Below are positions 16,790 through 26,110 of a DNA stretch of 54,086 bases, in pieces (within the stretch, counting starts at the first letter, position 1; each line of letters begins with the position of its first letter). The stretch comes from Alphaproteobacteria bacterium (GTDB lineage: Bacteria > Pseudomonadota > Alphaproteobacteria > Micavibrionales > Micavibrionaceae), in the NCBI GenBank assembly GCA_002401695.1, contig NVTV01000009.1, positions 1-54,086 of the forward strand, written 5' to 3'. The position numbers and the translations under genes were made by a program. The notes under the pieces were generated by a model, which searched no databases, was not told where the DNA came from, and saw nothing but the letters and a program-made list of their open reading frames with translations.

Positions 16790-18048
16790 TGATAAAATGT
16801 TTGGCTAGGTTTTTTAGCATATTTATTTTATTTTTATGGCCAACATATGCGTTTGGGCAAGAAATAAGATATATGTGTTATGACACGGTTGAATGTGCTG
16901 CGTTTACAAAACTTATGCCAAAGTTCAATGAGAAACACCCTGATATTAAGGTTAAGATAGATATTGTCCCCTTTAAGGCGATTAGGGAAACTTTGCCTGT
17001 CCAGCTTGCCGCTGGAGAAGGGCCTGATATGGCTGCGCTCACGGACCTGAGCGGGTTAAATGAATATTATCTGGACCTACGCCCTTACATTGATAACCAA
17101 TATTGGCAGAAGAGTTTCGGTCGAATTTTAGATTGGTACCGCGATGGTGAGGGCGATGATCGTGGAATATACGGACTTCATACGCAATTAACACTTACAG
17201 GGGCCTATATAAATAAAACGCTTTTTCAGCAGGCGAACGTTCCTATTCCGGTCCTTGGTTCATCTTGGGATGAATGGGCGAGAGCAAGCAAGAAAGTGGC
17301 GAGCTTAACCGATACCTATTATCCCATGGCACTGGATCGGTCGGGCCATCGCTTTATGGGGCCAGTGATTGCTTATGGTGCGCAAGTATTTGACGGCGAC
17401 AAGGTGATATTGGTTGATGATGCTTTTGCGGCATATACTGATAAGTTTGTTTCCTGGTTTGAAAATGGCATTATGGCACGTGAAATATGGGCGGTCGGGG
17501 GCACAACCTATAAAGATGCGCGGCGGGAATTCGTCAATGGAGAAGTGGTTTTCTACTTTTCCGGTAGTTGGCAAGTAAAGCCCTTTGATGCTGCAATTGG
17601 TGGTGCGTTCGATTGGGTTGTGGTTGGATCGCCATGTGGGGCTGGGGGCTGCACGGGCATGCCGGGTGGTACAGGTCTTGTTGGCTTTAAACAAACCAAA
17701 CATCCAGAGGCCGTGGCTAAATTTATTAATTTTTTTGCCCAAGAAGACATTTATCAGCAGCTGATTTCTATAACCCAGAATATTCCTGCCCATAAAGCTG
17801 TAGCTGAAAAGGGTGTTGATTATGGGGGTATGTCAGATACAGCTTCCCGCGCACTTGAGGCATGGACGGGTGAGGTTTTAAAGATTTCTCCCATAGCTTT
17901 TCGTTTGCAGGGCTATAAATATAGTCAGGCATTATTTGATATTGTAGCCAAAAGGATAACCCAAGCCGTTGTAGGGGAATTAAGCGTAGAACAAGCAATG
18001 ATGCGATGTAAAAGTGACTTGGCCAAAGCATTAGCCAATATGAACTGA
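16786..18048 (+). CDS. ABC transporter sugar-binding protein (periplasmic)
   Basis: A 420-residue extracellular solute-binding protein of the family-1 (carbohydrate) type. Residues 1-24 form a signal peptide ending TYAFGQ. The mature protein opens with the family pattern MPKFNEKHPDIKVKIDIVPF and LPVQLAAGEGPDMAAL. It delivers a mono- or oligosaccharide to the two permeases that follow. Two cysteine pairs (CYDTVEC, GSPCGAGGC) are unusual and may form disulfides in the periplasm. Coupled to the third oxidoreductase by ATGA and followed by the permease after 28 bases. Confidence 0.92.
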   Translation: MMIKCLARFFSIFILFLWPTYAFGQEIRYMCYDTVECAAFTKLMPKFNEKHPDIKVKIDIVPFKAIRETLPVQLAAGEGPDMAALTDLSGLNEYYLDLRPYIDNQYWQKSFGRILDWYRDGEGDDRGIYGLHTQLTLTGAYINKTLFQQANVPIPVLGSSWDEWARASKKVASLTDTYYPMALDRSGHRFMGPVIAYGAQVFDGDKVILVDDAFAAYTDKFVSWFENGIMAREIWAVGGTTYKDARREFVNGEVVFYFSGSWQVKPFDAAIGGAFDWVVVGSPCGAGGCTGMPGGTGLVGFKQTKHPEAVAKFINFFAQEDIYQQLISITQNIPAHKAVAEKGVDYGGMSDTASRALEAWTGEVLKISPIAFRLQGYKYSQALFDIVAKRITQAVVGELSVEQAMMRCKSDLAKALANMN

Positions 18049-18076
18049 GTAGCACAATAAAAATAGGAGCATTCTA

Positions 18077-19069
18077 TTGTCCACGATGAGTAAAACAAAG
18101 GTTTTCTTTTTGTTTTCAGCTGTGATGCGATTAGTTGAATTTCCTTTCCGTCTGTTCCTAAAATGTTTTGGGATGCGCAATGTGGCATGGTTTTTTCTGG
18201 CCCCGAATTTAATATTTTTTGGTATTTTTTCTTTGCTTCCGGTGATCTTAAATATTGCATATTCGCTCACAGGCGGAAGTGAAATTTTGTTAAATGACAG
18301 AACATATATCGGTGCGGACAATTTTTCGGATTTGTTGCAATGTGAGGATTACATGGATCCAAATTCATGTAAGGAAGACTTGTTTTGGAGATCTTTATCT
18401 AACACGACAATATTTGTGTTTTTGCAAGTCGGTATGATGGTGGGTTTTGCTTTAATCACAGCTTTGATCCTGAATAGAAAAATTGTGGCACGGGGGTTTT
18501 TCAGATCCGTATTCTTTTTTCCTGTAATGTTATCTCCTGTGGTTGTGGCTTTGATATGGAAATGGATATTACAACGTAACGGTTTGCTAAACGCAGGCAT
18601 TGAATATTTTGGGTATGAAAAAATACTCTGGTTGCTTGAAAGGAACTGGGCGTTTTTTTGGTCAGTTTTTGTTTCTGTCTGGATGCATATGGGTTTTTAT
18701 GCGCTCATTATATTGGCGGGGCTTCAGGCTATACCCAAAGATGTATACGAAGCGGCCCGTATGGATGCGGCCCGCCCGTTTGTGATATTTCGACGTATTA
18801 CGTTGCCATTGCTAATGCCGACTATGACCGTTGTAATGTTGTTGGCACTTATTAAAGGCGTGCAGACCTTTGACGAAGTTTATGCGCTGACGGGGGGTGG
18901 CCCAGGCACGACGACGACATTTATTATCCAGTATATTTACGAAACGGGCTTTGCCGGCTCCCCGCGCCTTTTGGGGCTTGCGGCTGCTGTCTCGTTATTG
19001 CTCGCATGTGCGCTGATTATTTTAACAACGATACAATTTATTGTAAAGAAAAGGAGCGCAAATGGCTAG
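18077..19069 (+). CDS. ABC sugar transporter permease, MalF/UgpA type
   Basis: A 330-residue inner-membrane protein with about six transmembrane segments and the ATPase-docking EAA loop EAARMDAARPFVIFRRITLP. A TTG start was chosen because AGGAGC lies six bases before it; the ATG three codons later is too far from that site. An insert with two Cys (CEDYMDPNSC) lies in the first periplasmic loop. Overlaps the second permease by eight bases. Confidence 0.92.
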   Translation: MSTMSKTKVFFLFSAVMRLVEFPFRLFLKCFGMRNVAWFFLAPNLIFFGIFSLLPVILNIAYSLTGGSEILLNDRTYIGADNFSDLLQCEDYMDPNSCKEDLFWRSLSNTTIFVFLQVGMMVGFALITALILNRKIVARGFFRSVFFFPVMLSPVVVALIWKWILQRNGLLNAGIEYFGYEKILWLLERNWAFFWSVFVSVWMHMGFYALIILAGLQAIPKDVYEAARMDAARPFVIFRRITLPLLMPTMTVVMLLALIKGVQTFDEVYALTGGGPGTTTTFIIQYIYETGFAGSPRLLGLAAAVSLLLACALIILTTIQFIVKKRSANG

Positions 19070-20114
19070 ATTGATGCTTTTTCTCACCAGAACACGGGGT
19101 GTGAAACGCCTGCATTGGACGGACTGGTTCAGTTACAGTTATTTATTTCTCGGCGTTCTGTTGATGTTTGGCCCCGTGGTATGGATGGTGATGTCTTCTT
19201 TTAAGACTGAAACTCAGCTGATGGAATTTCCGCCAAATTTTTTACCTTACGGCCAAATTGAGCGTAAGATAGAAGGGTTTGAAAACCCTTTACCGCTATT
19301 CCTTGTAAAAAAGGGGGACTATCAAGGTAAAATTTTGGCCCAGTCACGGCGTGTTGGTATTCTTTCTCACCTTGTTGATCCTGATGATCCAGATACGTTG
19401 ATCAAAATTAATGTCAGGGATCGGGAGCCGGTCAAAGAATTCTCTTTATCTTTGGACAATTATTCAGAGCTTTTCGAACGGTTTAAATTTACCACTTATT
19501 TATGGAATAGCATATTTATAACGGTTGTCGCGACACTCATTACCCTATTGACTTGTTCTATGGCTGCCTTTGCCTTATCCAAATATAAATTTAAAGGAAA
19601 GTTGCCCGCCTTGGCTCTGATCGTCGGAGCTTTGATGGTGCCGCATACCGTAACCCTTGTGCCGCTGTTTCTTATTACTAAATCATTAGGTCTGTTTAAT
19701 TCACTTTGGGGAGTTATTTTGCCGGCTGTGGCATCGCCGACAGGGGTGTTCCTCCTTCGTCAATATATGCTGACTATACCGGATGAAATACTTGATGCGG
19801 CACGCATGGATAAAGCAAGCGAATGGAAAATATACTGGCGGATAATACTGCCGTTGAGTATGCCGGCCTTAGCGGTACTGTGTATTTTATCGGTCATGTG
19901 GCGGTGGAATGATTTTCTATGGCCGTTAATCGTGTTGTTCGACAGTGACAAATTTACCTTGCAGCTCGCGTTGAATTCTTTTCAGGGTCAACATGATACC
20001 CAATGGAGTAATCTTTTGGCGATGACGGTTTTGGTGCTTATTCCTATTGCTACGGTATTCTCATTTCTGCAGAAATATATTACGACGGGTACCGCGTCAT
20101 CTGGAATTAAATAA
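19062..20114 (+). CDS. ABC sugar transporter permease, MalG/UgpE type
   Basis: A 350-residue inner-membrane partner of the preceding permease, with docking loop DAARMDKASEWKIYWRIILP. It is longer than the usual 270-300 residues because of an insert of about 80 residues (roughly 55-135) between the first membrane helix and the rest, predicted to be periplasmic. Similar inserts occur in some MalG-like permeases. An overlap of eight bases with the first permease indicates tight co-translation. Confidence 0.92.
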   Translation: MARLMLFLTRTRGVKRLHWTDWFSYSYLFLGVLLMFGPVVWMVMSSFKTETQLMEFPPNFLPYGQIERKIEGFENPLPLFLVKKGDYQGKILAQSRRVGILSHLVDPDDPDTLIKINVRDREPVKEFSLSLDNYSELFERFKFTTYLWNSIFITVVATLITLLTCSMAAFALSKYKFKGKLPALALIVGALMVPHTVTLVPLFLITKSLGLFNSLWGVILPAVASPTGVFLLRQYMLTIPDEILDAARMDKASEWKIYWRIILPLSMPALAVLCILSVMWRWNDFLWPLIVLFDSDKFTLQLALNSFQGQHDTQWSNLLAMTVLVLIPIATVFSFLQKYITTGTASSGIK

Positions 20115-20131
20115 ATATTTGTGGACATAAA

Positions 20132-21220
20132 ATGGCAGAATTGATTCTTAAAGATATTACAAAAGACTATGGCGATGGAGATGTAATAAAAGGGATAAAC
20201 CTTAGAATTCCTCAAGGGGAATTTTGCGTTTTTGTCGGGCCTTCTGGCTGTGGGAAATCGACCTTATTAAGGATGATATCTGGGTTGGAGGATGTCACGT
20301 CAGGAGCAATTTCTCTGGATGGCAAGGATATTACAAAAGTTCATGCCGCTGACCGGGGTATGGCGATGGTGTTTCAGTCCTATGCTTTATACCCTCATAT
20401 GCGGGTGAGAGAGAATTTATCATTCGCGTTGGAGAATATAAATACACCCAAAGATGAAATCATCCAAAGAGTAGGTGCTGCTGCAAAAATGTTGCAAATC
20501 GAGGGGATTCTCGACAGAAAGCCGACAACTCTTTCCGGTGGACAAAGACAACGAGTGGCCATTGGACGGTCAGTAGTTCGCGAGCCAAAAGTTTTTCTAT
20601 TCGATGAACCGCTGTCAAATCTGGATGCTGAGCTGCGTGTGCAAATGCGGGATGAAATTACGCGTCTTCACAAACGTATCGGTAATACAATGATTTATGT
20701 AACCCATGACCAAATTGAAGCCATGACAATGGCGGATAGGATTGTGGTGTTACATGATGGCGTGATAGAGCAATCTGGCAGCCCACTGGAACTATATGAC
20801 AGGCCGTGCAATATTTTTGTTGCGGGCTTTATTGGGGCCCCGCGCATGAATTTTATTGAGATGAAGGTGACAGACGTAAAAGGTGACCATATTCATCTGG
20901 AACATACATTGTTTCAGTTGAGGATCCCAGCAGGAAAACATCATGTCAGTATCGGGCAGGAGGTGACACTAGGGGTGCGGGCTAATCATTTAGAAATATC
21001 AGAAACAGATAATGCTGATGTAATTGGTGTTATTGAGAGAGTAGAAAATTTAGGGGCGGAATCGCATGTCTACGCACGGCTGGCCTCTGGTGAAGGTTTG
21101 ACCGTTTATAAACAGGGTTATTTTGAGGCCGGAGATAAAGACAAAATAGGTGTGAAAATTGTCCATAATAAATTGCATTTATTTGATACTGATTCAGGTG
21201 GTTCTATTTTCGTAGCATAA
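20132..21220 (+). CDS. ABC sugar transporter ATPase, MsmK/UgpC/MalK type
   Basis: A 362-residue ATPase with Walker A GPSGCGKST, signature LSGGQRQRVAIGR, Walker B VFLFDEPLSNLD, the switch His in YVTHDQIEAM, and a C-terminal OB-fold (TOBE) regulatory domain. It powers the importer made by the three preceding genes and is the last gene of the operon. A hairpin with a 13-base stem follows ten bases after the stop. Confidence 0.95.
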   Translation: MAELILKDITKDYGDGDVIKGINLRIPQGEFCVFVGPSGCGKSTLLRMISGLEDVTSGAISLDGKDITKVHAADRGMAMVFQSYALYPHMRVRENLSFALENINTPKDEIIQRVGAAAKMLQIEGILDRKPTTLSGGQRQRVAIGRSVVREPKVFLFDEPLSNLDAELRVQMRDEITRLHKRIGNTMIYVTHDQIEAMTMADRIVVLHDGVIEQSGSPLELYDRPCNIFVAGFIGAPRMNFIEMKVTDVKGDHIHLEHTLFQLRIPAGKHHVSIGQEVTLGVRANHLEISETDNADVIGVIERVENLGAESHVYARLASGEGLTVYKQGYFEAGDKDKIGVKIVHNKLHLFDTDSGGSIFVA

Positions 21221-21230
21221 ATTAATCATT

Positions 21231-21270
21231 GGTATGACGCGAATGCTCGTTATTTCTTTCGCGCCATACC
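21231..21270. terminator. Hairpin between convergent genes, possible bidirectional terminator
   Basis: GGTATGACGCGAA pairs with TTCGCGCCATACC (12 of 13 positions) around a 14-base loop, between the ABC ATPase and the CPBP protease genes. No U-run follows on either strand, so termination would be weak or factor-assisted. Confidence 0.5.
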
Positions 21271-21296
21271 TGCCCTGTATGTCCCAGTCGTTGTAG

Positions 21297-22106
21297 TTAA
21301 TAGGGCACGTCCATGGTATGCCGGAACCAGGGGAGAACGATATTTAGGAGCGCATGCAGACCGATGAGAACGTAAATATCTTTCCGCCAGACCATCATCA
21401 ACCCAAAGATCATTACGGGTATAAACATTGGCCAAGTCTGCTCAGCCTGCCAGAAATGATAAAATCCGAAGAGGAGAGAACTAACCATCCAGTTCCAACG
21501 ACCTAAGAAGGCTGTCTTCTTCATCAAGTAACCGCGATAGTAGATCTCTTCCCCGAAGAAATTACCGATGAGAAGAAATACCAAGGCTATAGTTGGAAAA
21601 TTATAGAGCCCATTGGGCCCGCCTAAAAAGATTGAATGCTCTGGCATGGTGAAGAAATCCAGACTTCTTACCCATTCCCGCATCGGAATTGCGATATGAG
21701 TATAATAGGGCAACATCAAAAAGGCAAAGATGACAAAAATTAACGGCATCACAATGAAGAAGCCTCTTTTATCAAACCGATTTAACCCCAGAAAGGCAAA
21801 TGATTGACGTAATGAAAGCCCATCCACATATCTTAGCATGATTAGCGGTAACACCATATGCCAGAAGTAAGTGACAAAAAACATCATTACGCCTTGAAAG
21901 AACATGCCAGACCAGCCTGTTAATTCAAGGGAGGCGGTATAAACTGAATTAATATTAATCAGGATAAAGGCTAGAATCCCGGGGGCTAAAGCCATAAAAA
22001 TATAGAAACATTTGCTTGTAGTTGTTTTTGCCTGATATTGGGCCTCAAATTCATCATGTGTTTTATCTTCACGCACAATAAATTTTCTGAGTGTTTCTGT
22101 ATTCAC
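21297..22106 (-). CDS. CPBP family intramembrane protease (MlrA superfamily)
   Basis: A 269-residue multi-pass membrane protein with all CPBP (CAAX protease/Abi) catalytic motifs: E186-E187-x3-R191 (GEEIYYRG), H217 (FGFYHFWQ) and H251-x3-N255 (GLHALLN). This fold includes prenyl-protein proteases, bacteriocin-immunity proteins and the microcystin-linearising enzyme MlrA. The GTG start at 22106, with GAGGT upstream, was preferred to a GTG 13 codons earlier. It is transcribed divergently from the APC permease; the shared upstream region holds TetR-type site A. The neighbouring M81 and S12 hydrolases make a peptide-catabolic role plausible, but overall similarity to MlrA beyond the motifs is not evident by eye. 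Confidence 0.85.
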   Translation of the reverse strand: MNTETLRKFIVREDKTHDEFEAQYQAKTTTSKCFYIFMALAPGILAFILININSVYTASLELTGWSGMFFQGVMMFFVTYFWHMVLPLIMLRYVDGLSLRQSFAFLGLNRFDKRGFFIVMPLIFVIFAFLMLPYYTHIAIPMREWVRSLDFFTMPEHSIFLGGPNGLYNFPTIALVFLLIGNFFGEEIYYRGYLMKKTAFLGRWNWMVSSLLFGFYHFWQAEQTWPMFIPVMIFGLMMVWRKDIYVLIGLHALLNIVLPWFRHTMDVPY

Positions 22107-22201
22107 TATTCTACCTCGTCTGTATATTCTTGATGATTGCACCACTGTTTTTATATGAACCCTAAAATTGGACTTTATATTAGTTGTCTAATTGAATTTT
22201 C

Positions 22202-22239
22202 TTGACAGCAGCATTTAAAAAACTAACTATAACGTAAGT
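22202..22239 (+). promoter_or_regulatory. Promoter with TetR-type operator, site A
   Basis: TTGACA (22202-22207), then 20 bases, then TATAAC at the centre of ACTAAC-TATAAC-GTAAGT (22222-22239; 11 of 12 arm bases fit ACTAAC-N6-GTTAGT). It lies between the divergent CPBP and APC genes. The same TTGACA-N20-TATAAC arrangement recurs at site B. Confidence 0.7.
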
Positions 22240-22360
22240 TTTATAAATAGCAAGGCATTAGAAGTGTGATTTGGCGTAGTAGTGCTATGAGGTACACTCG
22301 TCGTAATTGGTAAATTATTGAGAGAATCAGAGATTAAACTTCTGTCTAAAAGGGTGAAAT

Positions 22361-23725
22361 ATGTCTAATAATTTGACGGAGAAAAATAAAATGGGCCTTT
22401 GGGGAATTATTTTCTCCATTACTGGATTTGTGGTGGGGGTGTCGATCTTCATTGTGCCAGGAAAATTAATCATCATTGCAGGGCCTGCTGTTATTCTGGC
22501 CTATGCCATCGCGGGGGGAATGGCTATTTTAAACTGCTTTGTGGCAGCGCAGATAGGAACTATTTTACCCGCGGAGGGGGGGTCATTTGTTGCAATAACG
22601 CGACTGATATCCCCGTTCTTTGGTTTTATGATGGTTTGGGTGCTTTTGGTTGCGGTAATTGTTGCGAATGCTTTTCTCGCTTACGGCTTTGCAGAATATT
22701 TTGTTTATTTTACGCCGGATATCAGCAAAAAAGCCATCGCTCTTGGGGCGATCGTGTTTTTTGCAATTATCAATATTCTTGGATCAACTGTGGTCGTCAG
22801 ATTCCAAGGGGTATTGGTTGTTGTATTTTTGCTAACCTTGGCGATATTTGTGATCTCAGGCGTTCCCCATTTCGACAGTGATAATCTTCACCCGTTTATG
22901 CCCAATGGCTTTGACTCGGTTTATTTGGCAGCAACGATGGCATATTTTTCATTTGGGGGTTTTGTCTTGCTTTTGGAAATCGGCGGTGAAATTAAAAACC
23001 CCTCCAGAAATGTACCTCTCGGGCTGGGTATCAGCTTCCTTATTGTAATGGTGACATATATTTCTGTATCTCTGATCCTGACGGGAACTGATGTGGATGT
23101 TGATTATGCGACTGCCGTAACACCCGTTCTGGAAGTGGCCAAGACGACACTGCCAGGTTGGCTGGTTGATGCGTTGGTTATCTCTATTGTTGCGGCGGCT
23201 GGCACGACGATTAACAGCCTTATTCTTGGTTATTCCCGTGATATTCTAGTGCTTTCAAAAGCAAAAATCTTCCCGGAATTTCTTTCCCATATATCCAATA
23301 GATTTGGAACACCTGTGAATTCGATACTTGCTTTCACCATATTGAGTATTTTGGCAGTGTTGATTGGAACCAGAATAGAAGATTTTATTATTATTACTGT
23401 GATTGGCTTAATGATCCAGCAAATGTTTCTTTCTGTATGTTTGGTTCGTATACCGAGCTTGCTTGGAAAAGAATATGAAAATGCTAAGTTCAAATTATCA
23501 AAGCCCGTTATTTATGGTGTCTCCATCTTGCTTTTTATTATTTCGGCAATGTTCATTTTGATAAATATTAAGGAAAACCTGGTTATTGTTCTGTTCATGG
23601 CGGGCATTTTGGGGGCGGGAATTCTCTATTACATGCTCGTGTCAAAATATTGGTCAAAACGCAATGTAAGTATCCGTGAGAGCAGTTTGAAATTAGTGCA
23701 GGAATTGGAAAAACATTATGATTAA
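22361..23725 (+). CDS. APC family amino-acid/polyamine permease
   Basis: A 454-residue inner-membrane transporter with about twelve hydrophobic helices. The first helix contains the APC-type glycine-rich unwinding site (ITGFVVGVSIFIVPG), and TM6 has the AYFSFGGFVLLLEIGGE block typical of the family. It probably imports an amino acid or small peptide product. It heads a unit with the M81 peptidase (eight-base overlap) and the racemase, and lies under operator site A. The usual microcystin-cluster transporter MlrD belongs to another class, so the match with mlr clusters is functional at best. Confidence 0.9.
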   Translation: MSNNLTEKNKMGLWGIIFSITGFVVGVSIFIVPGKLIIIAGPAVILAYAIAGGMAILNCFVAAQIGTILPAEGGSFVAITRLISPFFGFMMVWVLLVAVIVANAFLAYGFAEYFVYFTPDISKKAIALGAIVFFAIINILGSTVVVRFQGVLVVVFLLTLAIFVISGVPHFDSDNLHPFMPNGFDSVYLAATMAYFSFGGFVLLLEIGGEIKNPSRNVPLGLGISFLIVMVTYISVSLILTGTDVDVDYATAVTPVLEVAKTTLPGWLVDALVISIVAAAGTTINSLILGYSRDILVLSKAKIFPEFLSHISNRFGTPVNSILAFTILSILAVLIGTRIEDFIIITVIGLMIQQMFLSVCLVRIPSLLGKEYENAKFKLSKPVIYGVSILLFIISAMFILINIKENLVIVLFMAGILGAGILYYMLVSKYWSKRNVSIRESSLKLVQELEKHYD

Positions 23726-25271
23726 ATGGCATGGTTCTTTTTGGAGTTTATGTGTGGTTTTCTTTGTTTCGGGGTTGGCGCCTGCGTCTTCTGCCGCAGA
23801 AGAGAAGAAAATACGAATTGGGGTGGCCAGTATTAATGTGGAAACATGTACCTTCTGTCCCGTAGTTACCGGCATTGAACAATTTGAACATTATGGTGCG
23901 CCCTTTGTTGGTGAGGATGTCCTGAGTGACAGGGGCAGTGATGATGGTACAAAAGGCTTTCTTCATGAAGCTAAAGAATATAAATATGTTATTGTGGAGG
24001 GGGTATATTATCCCCGAAATCCCGCAGGCGGCTCCGCAGGGAGTTGGGTCACAAAAGAAGCATTTGATAAATATGTCGGCGAGATGGCGAAACGTTTTGG
24101 CGAAATAGAGGGGCTGGACGGTATCTTCCTGCCTCTTCATGGGGCGCTTGCAGTGCAAGGAATTGCGCGGCCTGAAGCAGAGCTTGTACGCCGGATTAGA
24201 GAGGTCGTTGGGGATATCCCCATTGCAATCACCATGGACCTGCATGGCAATGAAGATGAAGAGCTTATCAAGGTCGCTGATATAGTTTTGGTGGGGAAAC
24301 GTTACCCCCATTATGATAATGACCTTATGGGCCAACGGGCGGCACGGATACTTATTCGTACTATTCGGGGTAGTTTTAAGCCGACTATGGCCGCGCGCAA
24401 ACCCGGCATTATTTTTGCTAGCGTCTATGGTGGAACCCACCAAGGGGTACCAAGGGAGGTGATGGAACGGGCACGCCGCTGGGAAAACCGCCATCTTGAT
24501 ACTTATGTCTCCGTATTTTTCGGGTTTGCTTTTTCTGATGTGCCAGATGTGGGCATGGCAGTTATGGTTGTTACCAATGATGATGAGGCGCTCGCCAATA
24601 AAATAGCTGATGATATGAATGATTTTATCCGTAAAAGGCGAGATCAATTTGAATGGGATATTCCAAAAACCAGGGTCGGTGTGGCAGAAGCAATTAAGGC
24701 CGTTCAGAATGGGGAGAAACCAGTTCTTGTCGCCGATATGTCTGACAGACTTGGAGATTCAACACATATACTAAGAGCGTTAATAGAGCAGGGGGCAAGT
24801 AACTTTGTTGTCGCAACCATTGCCGATGAGCAGGCAGTTGAGACAATTCTCAAACACCATGATATTGGCGATAAAATATCCATAAATATTGGAGGTCATT
24901 CCACGAATTTGGCCGGTAAGCCCGTAAAAATTAAAGGCAAGGTAAGCTATATAGGTAAATTTGATATCAGCTATACTGGGGTGTCAGAGCCTTTCGTAGT
25001 CTTGTCTTTTGGGAATAATAACCTGGTTTTTGTGACGCCAAAACGCTTTCAGGTGACAAATCCAAAAATTCTTATCCGTGCTGGCGTGGATTTGGACAAG
25101 TTTGATATTATCGTATCGAAAACCCGGGTTCATTACAGAAGTGGCTTCATGGAAACAGGTTTAATGAAGAGGGCAATCATTATTGATGCGCCGGGTCATG
25201 GACCAGCTGATATTGGTCAGTTGAAATATAAAAATATACCCAAAGACATCTATTCAAAGTTTTTTAAATAA
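23718..25271 (+). CDS. Secreted M81 metallopeptidase (MlrC-type)
   Basis: A 517-residue protein with a signal peptide (residues 1-27, cleaved after ASSAA) and the MlrC/M81 zinc-site residues: E42 in NVETCTF, H141 in PLHGAL, D174 and H176 in MDLHGN, and H198 in RYPHYDN. MlrC hydrolyses linear microcystin and its Adda-containing tetrapeptide; other members of the family occur with dipeptide transporters and act on unknown amides. Export to the periplasm means the hydrolysis would occur outside the cytoplasm. It overlaps the APC gene by eight bases and is followed after 21 bases by the racemase gene. Confidence 0.9.
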   Translation: MIKWHGSFWSLCVVFFVSGLAPASSAAEEKKIRIGVASINVETCTFCPVVTGIEQFEHYGAPFVGEDVLSDRGSDDGTKGFLHEAKEYKYVIVEGVYYPRNPAGGSAGSWVTKEAFDKYVGEMAKRFGEIEGLDGIFLPLHGALAVQGIARPEAELVRRIREVVGDIPIAITMDLHGNEDEELIKVADIVLVGKRYPHYDNDLMGQRAARILIRTIRGSFKPTMAARKPGIIFASVYGGTHQGVPREVMERARRWENRHLDTYVSVFFGFAFSDVPDVGMAVMVVTNDDEALANKIADDMNDFIRKRRDQFEWDIPKTRVGVAEAIKAVQNGEKPVLVADMSDRLGDSTHILRALIEQGASNFVVATIADEQAVETILKHHDIGDKISINIGGHSTNLAGKPVKIKGKVSYIGKFDISYTGVSEPFVVLSFGNNNLVFVTPKRFQVTNPKILIRAGVDLDKFDIIVSKTRVHYRSGFMETGLMKRAIIIDAPGHGPADIGQLKYKNIPKDIYSKFFK

Positions 25272-25292
25272 TTTCACTTAGGTACAGTTGAT

Positions 25293-25994
25293 ATGAAAAA
25301 AATTGGTGTAATTGGTGGAATGGGGCCAGAGGCGACACTGGATTTTTATGGTAAGATCATCCAATCTACTCCGGCGGGGTGTGATCAGGATCATATACCC
25401 GTTGCGTTTGAGGTTTGCCCGCAGATCCCGGACCGTACAAAGTTTATTGTTGGGCAGGGAGAGGACCCCGTCCCCTTATTGATTGAAGCCAGCCAAAATC
25501 TGATAAATGTTGGTTCCTCAGTACTTTGTATGCCCTGTAATACGGCACATTATTTTATAGATGACCTTAGCAAGAAGCTTACTGTTCCCTTTATAAATAT
25601 GATTGACTGTGTACAACAGGAAATCCTGCGGAAACATCCGGATGCTCGGAGTATAGGGCTTCTAGCAACATCGGGGACAATACAAAGTAGAGTGTATCAT
25701 CGTGTTTTAGAAAAAAATAATATGTCTATTTTAAGGGTGACAGAAGATTTTCAAAACACCCTTATGGACATCATATATGCTGTTAAAAGTGGCAGACAGA
25801 AGGAAATAGTGCCGACATTTCAACAATGCATTAATACTTTAGAAAACCAGGGGGTGGATGTTATAATAACTGGCTGTACAGAATTACCCCTTTTAATGCC
25901 ATATATATCTACAATGGTTCCAACCATTGACCCTACTTTGTCTCTGGCAGAGAGCGTAGTAAAATTTTCATTGGGTTGGCCTGAAGAAGGTTGA
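25293..25994 (+). CDS. Aspartate/glutamate racemase family protein
   Basis: A 233-residue cofactor-independent racemase with both catalytic cysteines: C82 in CMPCNTAH and C195 in ITGCTELPLL, and the N-terminal IGVIGGMGPEAT phosphate-free loop. It interconverts D- and L-forms of Asp, Glu or a related acidic amino acid. Being the third gene of the permease-M81 unit, it could bring D-amino acids released from a peptide into central metabolism, or work in a broader way like RacX/YgeA. Cytoplasmic, no signal peptide. Confidence 0.92.
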   Translation: MKKIGVIGGMGPEATLDFYGKIIQSTPAGCDQDHIPVAFEVCPQIPDRTKFIVGQGEDPVPLLIEASQNLINVGSSVLCMPCNTAHYFIDDLSKKLTVPFINMIDCVQQEILRKHPDARSIGLLATSGTIQSRVYHRVLEKNNMSILRVTEDFQNTLMDIIYAVKSGRQKEIVPTFQQCINTLENQGVDVIITGCTELPLLMPYISTMVPTIDPTLSLAESVVKFSLGWPEEG

Positions 25995-26043
25995 TATTTT
26001 TTTAAATTATTATGAATTTTATATTCGGGAATAAAGTTGTTGC

Positions 26044-26081
26044 TTGACATAACCTTTCAAAAAAGTAACTATAACGTTAGT
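26044..26081 (+). promoter_or_regulatory. Promoter with TetR-type operator, site B
   Basis: TTGACA (26044-26049), 20 bases, TATAAC inside AGTAAC-TATAAC-GTTAGT (26064-26081; 11 of 12 arm bases fit). It lies 29 bases before the serine hydrolase start, with the same geometry as site A. Confidence 0.72.
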
Positions 26082-26110
26082 TTTATTTATTTAATTTTTA
26101 TTAAGGCCTC

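Noticed and set aside
21297..22106. Naming the CPBP protease mlrA
   Set aside because: Only the superfamily motifs agree; the overall sequence is not recognisably MlrA, and CPBP proteins have many other roles.
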